The notes under the pieces are model-generated. The model had not been told where the DNA came from, made no database searches, and saw only the letters and a list, made by a program, of their open reading frames with translations. Positions 17,794 through 27,438 of a DNA stretch of 64,000 nt are shown piece by piece. The DNA lies in the NCBI GenBank assembly GCA_947175645.1, contig CAMWNP010000008.1:1-64000 (forward strand), written 5' to 3'. Source of the stretch: an uncultured Porphyromonadaceae bacterium. GTDB lineage: Bacteria > Bacteroidota > Bacteroidia > Bacteroidales > Muribaculaceae. A program made the translations under genes and the position numbers. Every line of letters starts with the position of its first letter. The stretch's first letter is position 1.

Positions 17794-17819
17794 TAACAAT
17801 AACGAAAAAAACTATTGAT

Positions 17820-18260
17820 ATGAGAAATATATTTGCCCTTATATTTATCTGCTTAGGTTTATCCCTATTTGCTAAGGATACCTACAAAGTCAACATCAAG
17901 AGGGAATTTAAACCATATTCGGTTAAAGTTGAAAAAGTAAAATATGTTGATAATGAGGTGCTTGTTTTCTGCATTATAAAACAATATCCGCGCTTCAGTT
18001 ACAGCATATCGTTCACTGACTGTTTTCTGGCTACGGAGATTGGTGCTGAAAAAGTCCAAGGAAAATTGGTGGAATGGAATGATAATAAAAAAATCTCAAG
18101 CATGGATAAAACCATAAGTGACCGGAATGATGAACATTTCGTGCTGGAATTCCCTATGACTTCCATCCCTCTTTCCGGCAAGTTTGAATTAAAGATAGGA
18201 AATATTCTTGACAAGCATAGGACGGAATTTATACTGAAAGATCTGGAAATCAAAAAATAG
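17820..18260 (+). CDS. Small secreted protein of unknown function in caspase cassette
   Basis: A 146-residue protein with a signal peptide (1-18, ending SLFAK) and a compact, strand-rich remainder. ISFTDCFLATE resembles the CFL segment of the 344-residue protein two genes upstream, and the spacing of following charged and aromatic residues is alike, suggesting a shared single-domain fold. It starts 26 bp after the caspase gene, so it is probably in the same operon. A small secreted partner next to a protease could be an inhibitor or chaperone; nothing in the sequence proves this. A hairpin downstream (18302-18332) probably ends the operon. Confidence 0.65.
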   Translation: MRNIFALIFICLGLSLFAKDTYKVNIKREFKPYSVKVEKVKYVDNEVLVFCIIKQYPRFSYSISFTDCFLATEIGAEKVQGKLVEWNDNKKISSMDKTISDRNDEHFVLEFPMTSIPLSGKFELKIGNILDKHRTEFILKDLEIKK

Positions 18261-18301
18261 TTTGGTTACCTGAACGTCTGATTCACAAGGACGGAATCTT
18301 T

Positions 18302-18343
18302 GGGGTTAGGTCAAAATAATAGACTTGACCCCGAATTATTTTG
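18302..18343. terminator. Convergent terminator between caspase cassette and TPR gene
   Basis: GGGGTTAGGTC and GACTTGACCCC pair over 11 bp with two wobbles around a 9-nt loop, followed by ATTATTTT. It sits between convergent genes and may serve both. Confidence 0.5.
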
Positions 18344-18353
18344 TCGTTGATTA

Positions 18354-19103
18354 TTACCTTTCGCGGAGTCGTTCCAGGCGTTTTTCTATGAACGGCGTAG
18401 ACTTCAGTTCATCGGCGCGTGACATGAATGTGAGGGCCTGCTGATGGTCATTGACACTCCCTGACCGCTCCCATCGGTTGAAATAGTAGTTCGCCAGATA
18501 GAGAGTGGCGTTATAGTCCGTGGGATTGAAGTAAAGGACCTGACGGAAAGTCAGGACAGCCAGTTCCGTTTCTCCTTCCAGCAGATACCCTTCAGCGAGT
18601 ATGGTCAGGAAAAATGTATTGTCAGGAAGCCCTTCAAGCATCATGCGGCTGTATTCCACCATTTTTGCACCGTCACGGCGGAAGCAATAGTAGTCCAGCA
18701 GATAATTGTCAATGGTACGGACCAGCCACGGATGCGTCCGCTTGACCCTGACCAGAAAATCCTCGTAGAGATCTGAGCGTCCAAGCCGGAACGATTCTGT
18801 TTTAACGTTGGAAAACACCGAATCAAACGGCACCTTGTTTTTCATGGCCTGATCAAGCAGTCCTATGGCTCCCGTAGTGTCGTTCATCAGCGACTGCGCC
18901 ACAATGGCACGCCCGTAGAGGTCCGGCTGAGCGGGGCGCTCATCGATCATCAGCGACAGCATGGCCGACGCCCCCGGCCATTCGCGGGCGTTGTAGAACA
19001 TACGTTCCTTACGCGCCAGCAGATCATAGTCGTCAGGCGTTGAGGCTTGCATGCATGCAATGGCAGTCAGGACCATCGCTATCAGTTGCGGAAGTCGCTT
19101 CAT
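18354..19103 (-). CDS. Secreted TPR protein
   Basis: A 249-residue protein with a signal peptide (about 1-19) and TPR-like helical pairs in the rest, for example AEGYLLEGETELAVLTFRQVLYFNPTDYNATLYLANYYFNRWE, cited here as a region rather than an exact motif. The ATG at 19103 is chosen because MKRLPQLIAM gives a proper signal peptide and lies just downstream of TATTTTTG (19125-19118). An upstream in-frame start would begin above the promoter. It probably acts as a small scaffold or adaptor in the periplasm. It is divergent from manC and monocistronic. Confidence 0.75.
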   Translation of the reverse strand: MKRLPQLIAMVLTAIACMQASTPDDYDLLARKERMFYNAREWPGASAMLSLMIDERPAQPDLYGRAIVAQSLMNDTTGAIGLLDQAMKNKVPFDSVFSNVKTESFRLGRSDLYEDFLVRVKRTHPWLVRTIDNYLLDYYCFRRDGAKMVEYSRMMLEGLPDNTFFLTILAEGYLLEGETELAVLTFRQVLYFNPTDYNATLYLANYYFNRWERSGSVNDHQQALTFMSRADELKSTPFIEKRLERLRER

Positions 19104-19117
19104 ATTCTTTTTTTCTA

Positions 19118-19125
19118 CAAAAATA
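19118..19125 (-). promoter_or_regulatory. -7 element of the TPR gene
   Basis: TATTTTTG on the minus strand, 14 bp upstream of the ATG at 19103. Confidence 0.45.
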
Positions 19126-19201
19126 GTGAAAAATTGAATCAGTGGCATGGATTATAAAAAAAAATTACTAACTTAGCACAAAATCAACATTGCCACAAAA
19201 A

Positions 19202-20284
19202 ATGAAAAGTAATCATAGATATTGCGTGATAATGTGTGGTGGCATAGGCTCCCGTTTCTGGCCTTACAGCCGCACCTCGCGCCCCAAACAGTTTCTTGAT
19301 ATTTTAGGCACCGGACGCACCCTTCTCCAGATGAGTTACGACCGCATCCTGCCCATGGTACCCGCCGAGAACATCCTTTTCGTCACCAACGAGATGTATG
19401 CCCCGCTCATTCGTGAACAACTGCCGGAAGTGTCCGAATCACAGATTCTTCTGGAACCGGCGCGCCGCAACACCGCACCCTGCATTGCCTGGGCGGCCCA
19501 TCACATAGCAGCCATTGATCCCGAGGCGAGCATGATCGTAACCCCCAGTGATCACCTGATAACCCGCGAGACCCTTTTCCAGGAGTCCGTTACGGCAGGA
19601 TTTGAATTCGTGGAGAAAAACGACGCACTCCTTACACTCGGAATCAAGCCCACTCGTCCCGAAACAGGCTACGGCTACATTCAGATAGGCGAACCGTTCA
19701 CCAAGGGAATCAACCGTGTGAAAACATTCACCGAAAAGCCTAACGCCGAACTTGCAAAAGTATTCCTTGACAGCGGTGAGTTCTTCTGGAACTCAGGCAT
19801 TTTCCTCTGGAGCGCACGTTCCATCAAGCAGGCCCTGGAGCGGCATGCCCCGGATGTGGCCGGTCCGTTCCAGCGTGGCGAAGGTCTGTTCGGCACTCCC
19901 GCCGAGCGCAAGTTCATCGAGGAGAATTTCCCCGGCTGCATGAGCATCTCCATTGACTTCGCCGTGATGGAGAAGGCTGACAACGTGTTTGTGGAACCGG
20001 TGGAGTTCGGGTGGAACGACCTGGGCACATGGAGTTCCATGCGCGATAACTCCCCGAAGAACCGCGACGGCAACGTGACGCACAACTGCGAAGGACTGAT
20101 CTACAACTCCACCGGCAACATTTTCGCCATAACCGAACGTAAACTGGTGGTAGTGGACGGTCTCAATGACTATATCATCGCTGACACCGGCGACGTGCTC
20201 CTGATATGCCCCATCGCCGAGGAGCAGCGCATAAAACAGATGGTCAACGACGTCAAACTGAAATTCGGAGATAAGTATCTTTAA
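19202..20284 (+). CDS. manC: Mannose-1-phosphate guanylyltransferase
   Basis: A 360-residue nucleotidyltransferase making GDP-mannose from GTP and mannose-1-phosphate, a precursor of fucose and mannose in surface polysaccharides. The N-terminal signature is MCGGIGSRFWPYSR with the following RPKQFLDI, where the lysine binds the sugar phosphate. Further family marks are TPSDHLI and FTEKPN, and FFWNSGIFLW. There is no C-terminal phosphomannose isomerase domain, so it is the short monofunctional form. The ATG at 19202 is preferred over a TTG four codons upstream. ruvB begins 72 bp later; a flippase and glycosyltransferase beyond it fit surface-glycan synthesis. Confidence 0.93.
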   Translation: MKSNHRYCVIMCGGIGSRFWPYSRTSRPKQFLDILGTGRTLLQMSYDRILPMVPAENILFVTNEMYAPLIREQLPEVSESQILLEPARRNTAPCIAWAAHHIAAIDPEASMIVTPSDHLITRETLFQESVTAGFEFVEKNDALLTLGIKPTRPETGYGYIQIGEPFTKGINRVKTFTEKPNAELAKVFLDSGEFFWNSGIFLWSARSIKQALERHAPDVAGPFQRGEGLFGTPAERKFIEENFPGCMSISIDFAVMEKADNVFVEPVEFGWNDLGTWSSMRDNSPKNRDGNVTHNCEGLIYNSTGNIFAITERKLVVVDGLNDYIIADTGDVLLICPIAEEQRIKQMVNDVKLKFGDKYL

Positions 20285-20356
20285 GAAACTCTAACCTTCA
20301 AAAGTCCGACAGGTCGGATCCGTCTGACCCGTCCTTCTTATCCAATAACATTCTAA

Positions 20357-21379
20357 GTGGAAGAAGATTTCGACATACGAAACAGCGGCATTGACCCCGA
20401 CCGCGATCTGGAACGAGCCCTGCGCCCTTCGCAATTTGACTCGTTCAGCGGGCAGGATAAGATTGTCGCCAATCTAAAGGTGTTCGTGGCAGCCGCCCGT
20501 CAGCGTGGCGAGGCGCTTGACCACCTGCTTCTGCACGGTCCTCCCGGACTGGGTAAGACAACCCTTTCGAACATCATAGCCAATGAACTTGGCGTCGGGA
20601 TGAAGGTTACCTCCGGTCCGGTGCTTGACAAGCCGGGCGATCTGGCAGGCATACTCACATCCCTTGAGGAGAATGATGTGCTCTTCATTGATGAGATCCA
20701 TCGTCTCAGTCCCGTGGTTGAGGAATATCTCTATTCGGCCATGGAGGACTACCGCATCGACATAATGATAGACAAAGGCCCGGGTGCGCGCACCGTGCAG
20801 TTGACCCTCTCGCCATTCACCTTGGTTGGAGCAACAACCCGCAGCGGCTTGCTCACGGCTCCACTGCGTGCACGCTTCGGCATCAACTGCCACCTCGAGT
20901 ACTACGATCACGAGGTTCTGGAGCGCATAATACTCCGTTCCTCACGCCTGCTCAATGTGGAATGTACGGCTGAGGCAGCCCACGAAATTGCGCTCCGCAG
21001 CCGTGGAACACCCCGTATTGCAAACGCACTGTTGCGCCGTGTGCGTGACTTTGCACAGGTGGTTGGTAACGGCAGCATAACTCCCAAGATAGCGACATAC
21101 GCGCTTGAGGCACTGAACATCGACCGCTACGGGCTGGACGAGATTGACAACAAGATTCTCACCACAATAATCACCAAGTTCAACGGCGGTCCCGTGGGGC
21201 TGACCACCATCGCCACCGCACTCGGTGAAGACCCCGGCACCATTGAAGATGTCTACGAGCCGTTTCTGATCAAAGAAGGGTTCATCAAGCGCACCCCACG
21301 CGGACGTGAGGTCACTGACCTCGCCTACCGGCATCTGGGGAAGAAAGGAAATGCCGGACTCGGTGGTTTGTTCGATTAA
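20357..21379 (+). CDS. ruvB: Holliday junction branch migration helicase RuvB
   Basis: A 340-residue AAA+ motor that with RuvA moves Holliday junctions during recombinational repair. Walker [11 protein letters not shown], Walker [13 protein letters not shown], sensor 1 GATTRSG and the arginine finger in APLRARFG are present. The C-terminal winged helix ends with [13 protein letters not shown] sequence. The length is normal. Translation begins with GTG at 20357, opening MEEDFDIRN, typical for Bacteroidota RuvB; there is no usable ATG upstream. It lies on the same strand between manC and a flippase gene. Confidence 0.97.
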   Translation: MEEDFDIRNSGIDPDRDLERALRPSQFDSFSGQDKIVANLKVFVAAARQRGEALDHLLLHGPPGLGKTTLSNIIANELGVGMKVTSGPVLDKPGDLAGILTSLEENDVLFIDEIHRLSPVVEEYLYSAMEDYRIDIMIDKGPGARTVQLTLSPFTLVGATTRSGLLTAPLRARFGINCHLEYYDHEVLERIILRSSRLLNVECTAEAAHEIALRSRGTPRIANALLRRVRDFAQVVGNGSITPKIATYALEALNIDRYGLDEIDNKILTTIITKFNGGPVGLTTIATALGEDPGTIEDVYEPFLIKEGFIKRTPRGREVTDLAYRHLGKKGNAGLGGLFD

Positions 21380-21494
21380 GAAAATATCCTATTGTTCATC
21401 ACACTCATTCATCATGCATAACTCCTCATCACATCCCGCGACCGTTCGGCCCTCCCGAATCATCCTTTGTGCATCATGAATTAAAACTACTCTA

Positions 21495-22970
21495 ATGTCA
21501 GGCGTAAGATCATTGGTCAAGGACACCGCAATCTACGGGTTGAGCAGCATCATCGGTCGCTTCCTCAACTGGTGTCTCGTGCCCATGTACACCAACATAT
21601 TTCCCAGCAGCGAATACGGTCAGGTCACCTACATCTATTCCATTGTGGCACTCGTCCTGATCATTCTCACCTACGGCATGGAAACCGGATTTTTCCGCTT
21701 CGCCAATCATGACCGGTGGACCGATCCGATGGCTGTCTACACCACGGCGCTCATATCGCTTGCAACCTCCTCGGCGCTATTCATACTGATAACATGCGGT
21801 TTCGCCGGTGGAATAGCCGATGCCCTGGAATGTCCCGGACATCCATCCTACATAACAATGATGGGAATTGCCGTGGCCATCGATGCTTTCACCGCACTCC
21901 CGTTCTCATACCTCAGGTTCAGGAAACGGCCCGTCAGATTCGCCACCCTGAAACTGATCAACATTGCGCTGAACATAGGGCTGAACCTGTTCTTCCTCCT
22001 CATGTGTCCCTGGTTGATGAGAGTGGCGCCGGGGAGCGTGGACTGGTTCTATAACCCCAACTTCGGCATAGGCTATATTTTCCTGGCTAATCTCATTTCC
22101 TCCGCTGTGACGCTGCTGATGCTCTATCCCGAACTGACAGGCTTCCGCTATCGTTTCGTGGGTAAACTCTGGCGTGAGATGATCGTGTACTCCTTCCCCC
22201 TCCTTGTCATAGGCATCGCCGGAATAATGAATCAGACTATCGATAAACTCCTCTATCCCTGGCTCGCTCCTGACAAGGCCACAGCCATGGCAGACCTCGG
22301 TATATATGGCGCCAACTATAAGATAGCCATCATCATGGTGATGTTCATCCAGGCCTTCAGATTCGCCTACGAGCCCTTCATCTTCGCCCAGAACAAGGAG
22401 AAAGGTGACGACAAAATCAAAGCCTACAGCGACGCCATGAAGTACTTCCTCATCTTCGGGCTGCTCATATTCCTTGGTGTGATGTTCTATCTGAACATTA
22501 TCAAATATTTCATCGCTCCGGCTTACTTCTCCGGACTGAAAGTTGTTCCCGTCATAATGATTGCGGAACTGCTGTTCGGCATCTTCTTCAACCTCTCGCT
22601 CTGGTATAAACTTACCGACCGCACCGTGTGGGGCACATGGTTCTCGCTCCTCGGACTGGGAGTGACCGTGCTGCTGAACATACTGCTTGTTCCCCGCATG
22701 AACTACATGGGGTGCGCGCTGGCTGCCCTGGGATGCTACCTGGTGATGACCGTGGCCTCCTATCTGGTCGGCAGGGCTAAATACCCCATACCGTACGACC
22801 TCCGCTCAATGCTTCTCTACACCGTTGTGGCGGCTGCACTCTATGGCATATCACTCATTGCCGTAACCCCCTGGGAAATTGCTGACTACACCATCCGCAC
22901 CATACTCCTTGTGGTGTACATATCATTTATAATCCGACGCGAAAAAATAATTTTACCCTTTAAGAAATGA
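21495..22970 (+). CDS. Polysaccharide flippase (Wzx/MviN-like, MOP superfamily)
   Basis: A 491-residue membrane protein with about 14 hydrophobic helices. The N-terminal pattern SLVKDTAIYGLSSIIGRFL followed by VPMYTNIFPSSEYG is the common opening of Bacteroidota oligosaccharide flippases. It is predicted to move undecaprenyl-linked glycan units, or a lipid-linked precursor, across the inner membrane. Its end overlaps the next glycosyltransferase by 4 bp, supporting a role in surface glycan assembly. A lipid II flippase role (MurJ) is possible but less likely given length and context. Confidence 0.88.
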   Translation: MSGVRSLVKDTAIYGLSSIIGRFLNWCLVPMYTNIFPSSEYGQVTYIYSIVALVLIILTYGMETGFFRFANHDRWTDPMAVYTTALISLATSSALFILITCGFAGGIADALECPGHPSYITMMGIAVAIDAFTALPFSYLRFRKRPVRFATLKLINIALNIGLNLFFLLMCPWLMRVAPGSVDWFYNPNFGIGYIFLANLISSAVTLLMLYPELTGFRYRFVGKLWREMIVYSFPLLVIGIAGIMNQTIDKLLYPWLAPDKATAMADLGIYGANYKIAIIMVMFIQAFRFAYEPFIFAQNKEKGDDKIKAYSDAMKYFLIFGLLIFLGVMFYLNIIKYFIAPAYFSGLKVVPVIMIAELLFGIFFNLSLWYKLTDRTVWGTWFSLLGLGVTVLLNILLVPRMNYMGCALAALGCYLVMTVASYLVGRAKYPIPYDLRSMLLYTVVAAALYGISLIAVTPWEIADYTIRTILLVVYISFIIRREKIILPFKK

Positions 22971-24238
22971 CCTCAAGATTAAAAGTGGCCATACTGAGCC
23001 ATAGCGACAATATCGGCGGCGCCGCCGTTGTCACCATGCGGCTCCACAATGCCCTCCGCCGCGAGGGTGTTGACTCATCAATGATTGTTTTCACCCAGAA
23101 CAACCCGAGTTCTGATGTGATCAACATCAGTCACCGGTTCGCCAGGGGATATTACTTCATGCGGGAGCGGATACGCATCTTCCTGGCAAACGGCATGAAC
23201 AAGGAACATCTGTTCAAGGTCTCTATCGCTGACTGCGGGCCGGACCTCATGGCGAATCCCCTGATAAGGAACGCCGACGTGGTCCTGCTCAGTTGGGTCA
23301 ACCAGGGTCTGATCTCCTTTTCGCAACTCTCCCGGCTTCTGCGCAGCGGCAAACCGGTGGTATGGGTCATGCACGACATGTGGAACATGACCGGCATCTG
23401 CCACCACGCCATGACCTGCGAGCGTTACGTTTATCCGCACCAGTGCGGCTGCTGCCCGTTTCTGAAAGGGAATAATCCCAACGACCTCTCACACAAGACA
23501 TGGCTGAAGAAACAGGCTGTTTACAAAGAGGGCAACCTCCACTTCGTGGCAGTAAGCAACTGGTCCCGGAAAAACGCCTTGAGAAGTACGCTTCTGCGCG
23601 ATATGCCGGTCTCAACCATTTTCAACGCCTTCCCAATCGACAGTTTTTCAACAAAACTGCCGGAAGGCTATGTGCCGTCAATTATCCTTCATAAAAAGAA
23701 AGTCATCACAATGGGGGCCGCACGCCTTGATGATCCCATCAAGGGTCTGAAATACGCCGTTGAAGCACTAAACTACCTCTTTGACAACAATCCTGAACTC
23801 TCCAACAACGCCGAGGTGGTCTTCTTCGGAGATCTGCGTGACCCCGACGCACTCTCGGATCTCAGATTCCCCCATCGTCACGTAGGGCGTATTTCCGATC
23901 CTAACCTGCTGCGCCGGCTCTATTCCCGCAGTTCCGTGGTCATTTCTTCTTCACTCTACGAAACCCTGCCGGGTACCCTGATTGAGGCTCAGGCTTCAGG
24001 TGCCATCCCTGTAACTTTCGGTAAAGGGGGGCAGGACGATATCGTGGAGCATCTTAAAACCGGCTATATCGCACGCTATCTCGACATCAAGGATTTTGCC
24101 GCAGGGATTGAGTGGGCACTGTCACAGAACCAGGACCGCGAGGCTCTCCATGAATTAGTCCGTTCCAAATTTTCATCTGATGCAATAGCACGGCAATACA
24201 TAGCCCTGTTTAACCGTATGCTCCACAAAAATGGCTGA
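22967..24238 (+). CDS. GT4-family glycosyltransferase
   Basis: A 423-residue GT-B enzyme. The N-terminal domain has HSDNIGGAAVVTMRLHNAL, which contains the glycine loop of GT4. The C-terminal domain has SLYETLPGTLIEAQASGAIPV, with the E-x7-E nucleotide-sugar contact pattern. It retains the sugar anomeric configuration; donor and acceptor are unknown. Its ATG overlaps the flippase stop and its stop overlaps the IMPACT-family gene by 8 bp, so all three are co-translated. Likely a cytoplasmic step in building the glycan that the flippase exports. Confidence 0.9.
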   Translation: MTSRLKVAILSHSDNIGGAAVVTMRLHNALRREGVDSSMIVFTQNNPSSDVINISHRFARGYYFMRERIRIFLANGMNKEHLFKVSIADCGPDLMANPLIRNADVVLLSWVNQGLISFSQLSRLLRSGKPVVWVMHDMWNMTGICHHAMTCERYVYPHQCGCCPFLKGNNPNDLSHKTWLKKQAVYKEGNLHFVAVSNWSRKNALRSTLLRDMPVSTIFNAFPIDSFSTKLPEGYVPSIILHKKKVITMGAARLDDPIKGLKYAVEALNYLFDNNPELSNNAEVVFFGDLRDPDALSDLRFPHRHVGRISDPNLLRRLYSRSSVVISSSLYETLPGTLIEAQASGAIPVTFGKGGQDDIVEHLKTGYIARYLDIKDFAAGIEWALSQNQDREALHELVRSKFSSDAIARQYIALFNRMLHKNG

Positions 24239-24827
24239 TCTGTATAAAACCATCAGCGAGCCTTCTACCGCCACCATACGCGAAAAAATGAGCCGTTTCA
24301 TTGCCTTCGCTCATCCGGTGGAGACAGCGGAGCAGGCAAAGGGGGTGATTGCGGACTATCAGCGCAAGTACCACGACGCCCGGCATGTATGCTGGGCTTA
24401 TATGCTCGGTCAGCAGCGGCTTGATTTCCTTTCCAGTGACAACGGCGAACCGTCAGGCACCGCAGGTAAGCCCATTCTGGGTCAGATTAACTCTTTCGGA
24501 CTCACAAACATTGTGATAGTTGTGGTCCGTTATTTCGGAGGCATCAAACTCGGAACCCCGGGTCTGATTCAGGCATATCGTGAGGCGGCACGCTCAGCCA
24601 TCGAGGAGGCCACCATAGTTGAGGAACGGGTGAAGGTCACCTCCACCGTTTCATTCGGATATGTCAACATCACACCGGTGATGCGTATTCTGAAAAATCC
24701 CTCGGTCAACATCCTCTCGCAAAATTTCGACAACACTTGCTCCATCACTTTTTCAACTGCCGCTGACGACATGGAACCGGTGCTTGCCCAACTCAAAAAG
24801 GTGGAAGGTCTGAGTGTAGTGGGGTAG
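24231..24827 (+). CDS. IMPACT/YigZ-family protein
   Basis: A 198-residue protein of the YigZ/IMPACT family. The N-terminal domain contains FIAFAHPV and the conserved DNGEPSGTAGKPIL and VVRYFGGIKLGTPGLIQAY segments. The C-terminal domain (DUF1949-like) follows from about residue 135. The exact role is unsettled; eukaryotic IMPACT modulates the Gcn2 translation-stress kinase, and bacterial forms are of unproven function. It overlaps the glycosyltransferase gene by 8 bp, but this probably reflects operon packing rather than shared function. Confidence 0.92.
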   Translation: MADLYKTISEPSTATIREKMSRFIAFAHPVETAEQAKGVIADYQRKYHDARHVCWAYMLGQQRLDFLSSDNGEPSGTAGKPILGQINSFGLTNIVIVVVRYFGGIKLGTPGLIQAYREAARSAIEEATIVEERVKVTSTVSFGYVNITPVMRILKNPSVNILSQNFDNTCSITFSTAADDMEPVLAQLKKVEGLSVVG

Positions 24828-25042
24828 GGGAGATTTGTTAATTCTGTTAACATTTAAAACCTTATTTTCCCTTCCCTCTGTGGGAGCCATCTGAAATTTC
24901 CTTGTTTTAAGAGGGTTTAAAGTGTGGCAATGTGTTGATTGATAGTGATTTAGTGTATATTTTGCATATCTCTCCGTTCCAACAATCTGTGTAAAAATCC
25001 AACAATCGTGAGATTGCTATTGTAATTAACCGCCAAATTTAC

Positions 25043-25050
25043 TATTTTTG
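25043..25050 (+). promoter_or_regulatory. -7 element of the ybeY-mnmG operon
   Basis: TATTTTTG, 17 bp upstream of the ybeY ATG; the start would lie near 25056. The preceding 215 bp holds no gene; it contains TCCAACAATC twice. Confidence 0.5.
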
Positions 25051-25067
25051 TGGGTTAAAACTCATTT

Positions 25068-25499
25068 ATGAACAGATTTCAGTGGATAACGAAAAATGTG
25101 GCCATGCCGGAGATCGATATTCCGGAAATGGAAAGGTGGATCAGCGCGGTCGCCCGCTCTCACGGAAAGGTGGCGCATGAACTGACTTACATTTTTTGTG
25201 ACGATGAAGAAATCTTAAGAGTAAACCGTCAGTATCTTCAGCATGACTACTACACGGATATAATCACGTTTGACTATACGCGCGGAAAATTACTGCGTGG
25301 CGACATGTATATCTCGCTTGACACCGTGGCTTCAAACGCACGGTTGGTCAGCGCCACTTATTCCCGTGAACTCCTGAGGGTGATAATTCACGGTGTGCTG
25401 CATCTTTGTGGCATAAACGACAAAGGTCCCGGAGAGCGCGAGATCATGGAAATGAACGAGGATCGTGCGCTTGCCATGCTTAACGAAATGGAACAGTAA
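25068..25499 (+). CDS. ybeY: rRNA maturation endoribonuclease YbeY
   Basis: A 143-residue metal-dependent RNase that matures the 16S rRNA 3' end and aids ribosome quality control. The zinc motif reads [13 protein letters not shown] with H108 and H112 in place. The third ligand, normally His in H-x3-H-x5-H, is D/K in this sequence. This is a substitution I believe common in Bacteroidota, but I did not verify it. The N-terminal strand has [12 protein letters not shown] and [16 protein letters not shown]. Its TAA overlaps the ATG of mnmG by one base. Confidence 0.9.
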   Translation: MNRFQWITKNVAMPEIDIPEMERWISAVARSHGKVAHELTYIFCDDEEILRVNRQYLQHDYYTDIITFDYTRGKLLRGDMYISLDTVASNARLVSATYSRELLRVIIHGVLHLCGINDKGPGEREIMEMNEDRALAMLNEMEQ

Positions 25500-27379
25500 T
25501 GAAATTCAACTATGATATAATTGTCATCGGAGCCGGCCACGCCGGGTGTGAGGCAGCCTCTGCGGCCGCCCGTCTTGGTTCGCAGACACTGCTCATCACC
25601 ATGGACATGAACAAAATAGCCCAGATGAGTTGTAATCCTGCGGTAGGTGGCATTGCAAAGGGTCAGATTGTTCGTGAGATAGATGCTCTTGGCGGACAGA
25701 TGGGTGTGGTAACTGACCGCACGGCAATCCAGTTCCGTATGCTGAACCGCTCGAAAGGCGCCGCAATGTGGTCCCCCAGGGCGCAAAGTGACCGCATGAA
25801 ATTCAGCGGCTTGTGGCGTTCAATTCTTGAAAATACCCCTGGATTGTCCATTTGGCAGGACAGTGTGGAAAATCTCCTGGTTGAAAACGGTGAAGTTCGT
25901 GGCGTGAAAACCAGGCTCGGCGTAGTGTTTCATGCTAAAGCGGTGATACTCACCGCCGGAACATTCCTTAACGGGCTGATGCATTTCGGACGTACAATGG
26001 TTGACGGTGGACGTATCTCGGAACCTGCCGCGTACGGTCTGACGGAACAGTTGCGTGAACTCGGTTTCGTGACGGACAGAATGAAAACCGGTACTCCCGT
26101 GCGCATCGACGGACGATCGGTGGATTTTTCACTTACTGCAATTCAGGAAGGTGATAATGATTTTCACAAGTTTTCATATCTCCCTGATGTGCATAGGGAA
26201 TTGCGCCAGCGCCCCTGTTTCACGCTCTACACCTCTGAGAAAACTCATGACATCCTGCGCTCAGGACTCCCTGATTCTCCTCTCTATAACGGTCAGATTC
26301 AAAGTATAGGCCCACGCTATTGCCCCAGCATAGAAACAAAAATCGTTACTTTCGCTGATAAAACCGAACATCAGTTGTTTCTTGAACCGGAGGGTGAGGA
26401 TACCAACGAATATTATCTCAACGGCTTTTCATCCTCGCTCCCCATCAACATACAGATTGAAGCGTTGCAGACCATTCCGGCTCTTGAAAATGTGCAGATC
26501 TATCGCCCCGGCTACGCTATAGAATACGACTTTTTTGATCCACGCCAGTTGCGTCACACGCTGGAGACTAAACTGATCAGCGGACTCTATTTTGCCGGTC
26601 AGGTCAACGGAACCACCGGTTATGAGGAGGCTGCCGGACAAGGTCTGATAGCCGGAATCAACGCACATCAGAAAGTGTCGGGTGGGGAAGAGTTCACCCT
26701 TGCACGCGATGAAGCATACATCGGTGTCCTTATCGATGACCTCGTGACTAAAGGTGTCGATGAACCTTACCGGATGTTCACGTCACGCGCCGAATATAGA
26801 ATCCTGCTCCGTCAGGATGATGCCGATATGCGTCTTACCCCCAAGGGATATGCACTCGGTCTTGCTGATGAACGCAGGTATAACCTGATGGTCACAAAAC
26901 GCGAGCAACGCGATGCCTTGATAGAGTTCTGCCGTAATTACTCAATCAAGCCCGCTCTGATAAATGATAAACTGGAGGAAGCCGGAACAACCCCTCTCCG
27001 CCAGGGTGTCAAACTGATTGACCTTGTTCTCCGTCCTCAACTCGACATGGCTTTGCTGTGCCGCATGGTTGACCCGTTGAAGCAGTTTATTGAAAATAAT
27101 GTCGAGGTGGAACGGCGTCAGGAAATTGTAGAAGCAGCCGAGATTATGATGAAATATCAGGGTTACATTGAACGTGAACAACTCGTGGCCGAAAAACTCC
27201 ATCGCCTTGAGAATATAAAGTTAGGCGATAAATTCAACTACGAGGATATAAAGGCCCTCTCAACCGAGGCACGACAGAAACTGGCTCGCCTTAAACCGCA
27301 GACCATAGCCCAGGCTTCACGTATCCCCGGAATCTCCCCAAGTGATATCAATATTCTTTTACTCATGCTCGGAAGGTGA
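25499..27379 (+). CDS. mnmG: tRNA uridine-34 5-carboxymethylaminomethyl modification enzyme MnmG
   Basis: A 626-residue FAD enzyme (GidA) that with MnmE modifies the wobble uridine of several tRNAs. It opens with the dinucleotide fold [20 protein letters not shown]. Family marks [27 protein letters not shown] sequence (about residues 43-65) and [23 protein letters not shown] are present. The length matches the family. It overlaps ybeY by one base. The stop codon (27377-27379) is followed immediately by a parS palindrome; mnmG commonly lies near the origin in bacteria. Confidence 0.97.
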   Translation: MKFNYDIIVIGAGHAGCEAASAAARLGSQTLLITMDMNKIAQMSCNPAVGGIAKGQIVREIDALGGQMGVVTDRTAIQFRMLNRSKGAAMWSPRAQSDRMKFSGLWRSILENTPGLSIWQDSVENLLVENGEVRGVKTRLGVVFHAKAVILTAGTFLNGLMHFGRTMVDGGRISEPAAYGLTEQLRELGFVTDRMKTGTPVRIDGRSVDFSLTAIQEGDNDFHKFSYLPDVHRELRQRPCFTLYTSEKTHDILRSGLPDSPLYNGQIQSIGPRYCPSIETKIVTFADKTEHQLFLEPEGEDTNEYYLNGFSSSLPINIQIEALQTIPALENVQIYRPGYAIEYDFFDPRQLRHTLETKLISGLYFAGQVNGTTGYEEAAGQGLIAGINAHQKVSGGEEFTLARDEAYIGVLIDDLVTKGVDEPYRMFTSRAEYRILLRQDDADMRLTPKGYALGLADERRYNLMVTKREQRDALIEFCRNYSIKPALINDKLEEAGTTPLRQGVKLIDLVLRPQLDMALLCRMVDPLKQFIENNVEVERRQEIVEAAEIMMKYQGYIEREQLVAEKLHRLENIKLGDKFNYEDIKALSTEARQKLARLKPQTIAQASRIPGISPSDINILLLMLGR

Positions 27380-27395
27380 TGTTTCACGTGGAACA
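27380..27395. promoter_or_regulatory. parS centromere site
   Basis: TGTTTCACGTGGAACA is a perfect 16-bp palindrome and matches the bacterial ParB binding consensus (TGTTNCACGTGNAACA). It begins on the first base after the mnmG stop codon. It is the only exact match found in the window. parA and parB are not present here. Confidence 0.9.
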
Positions 27396-27438
27396 ATTTT
27401 AAATTTCTGAAAATTAAAAATATACAACAATCAATAAG

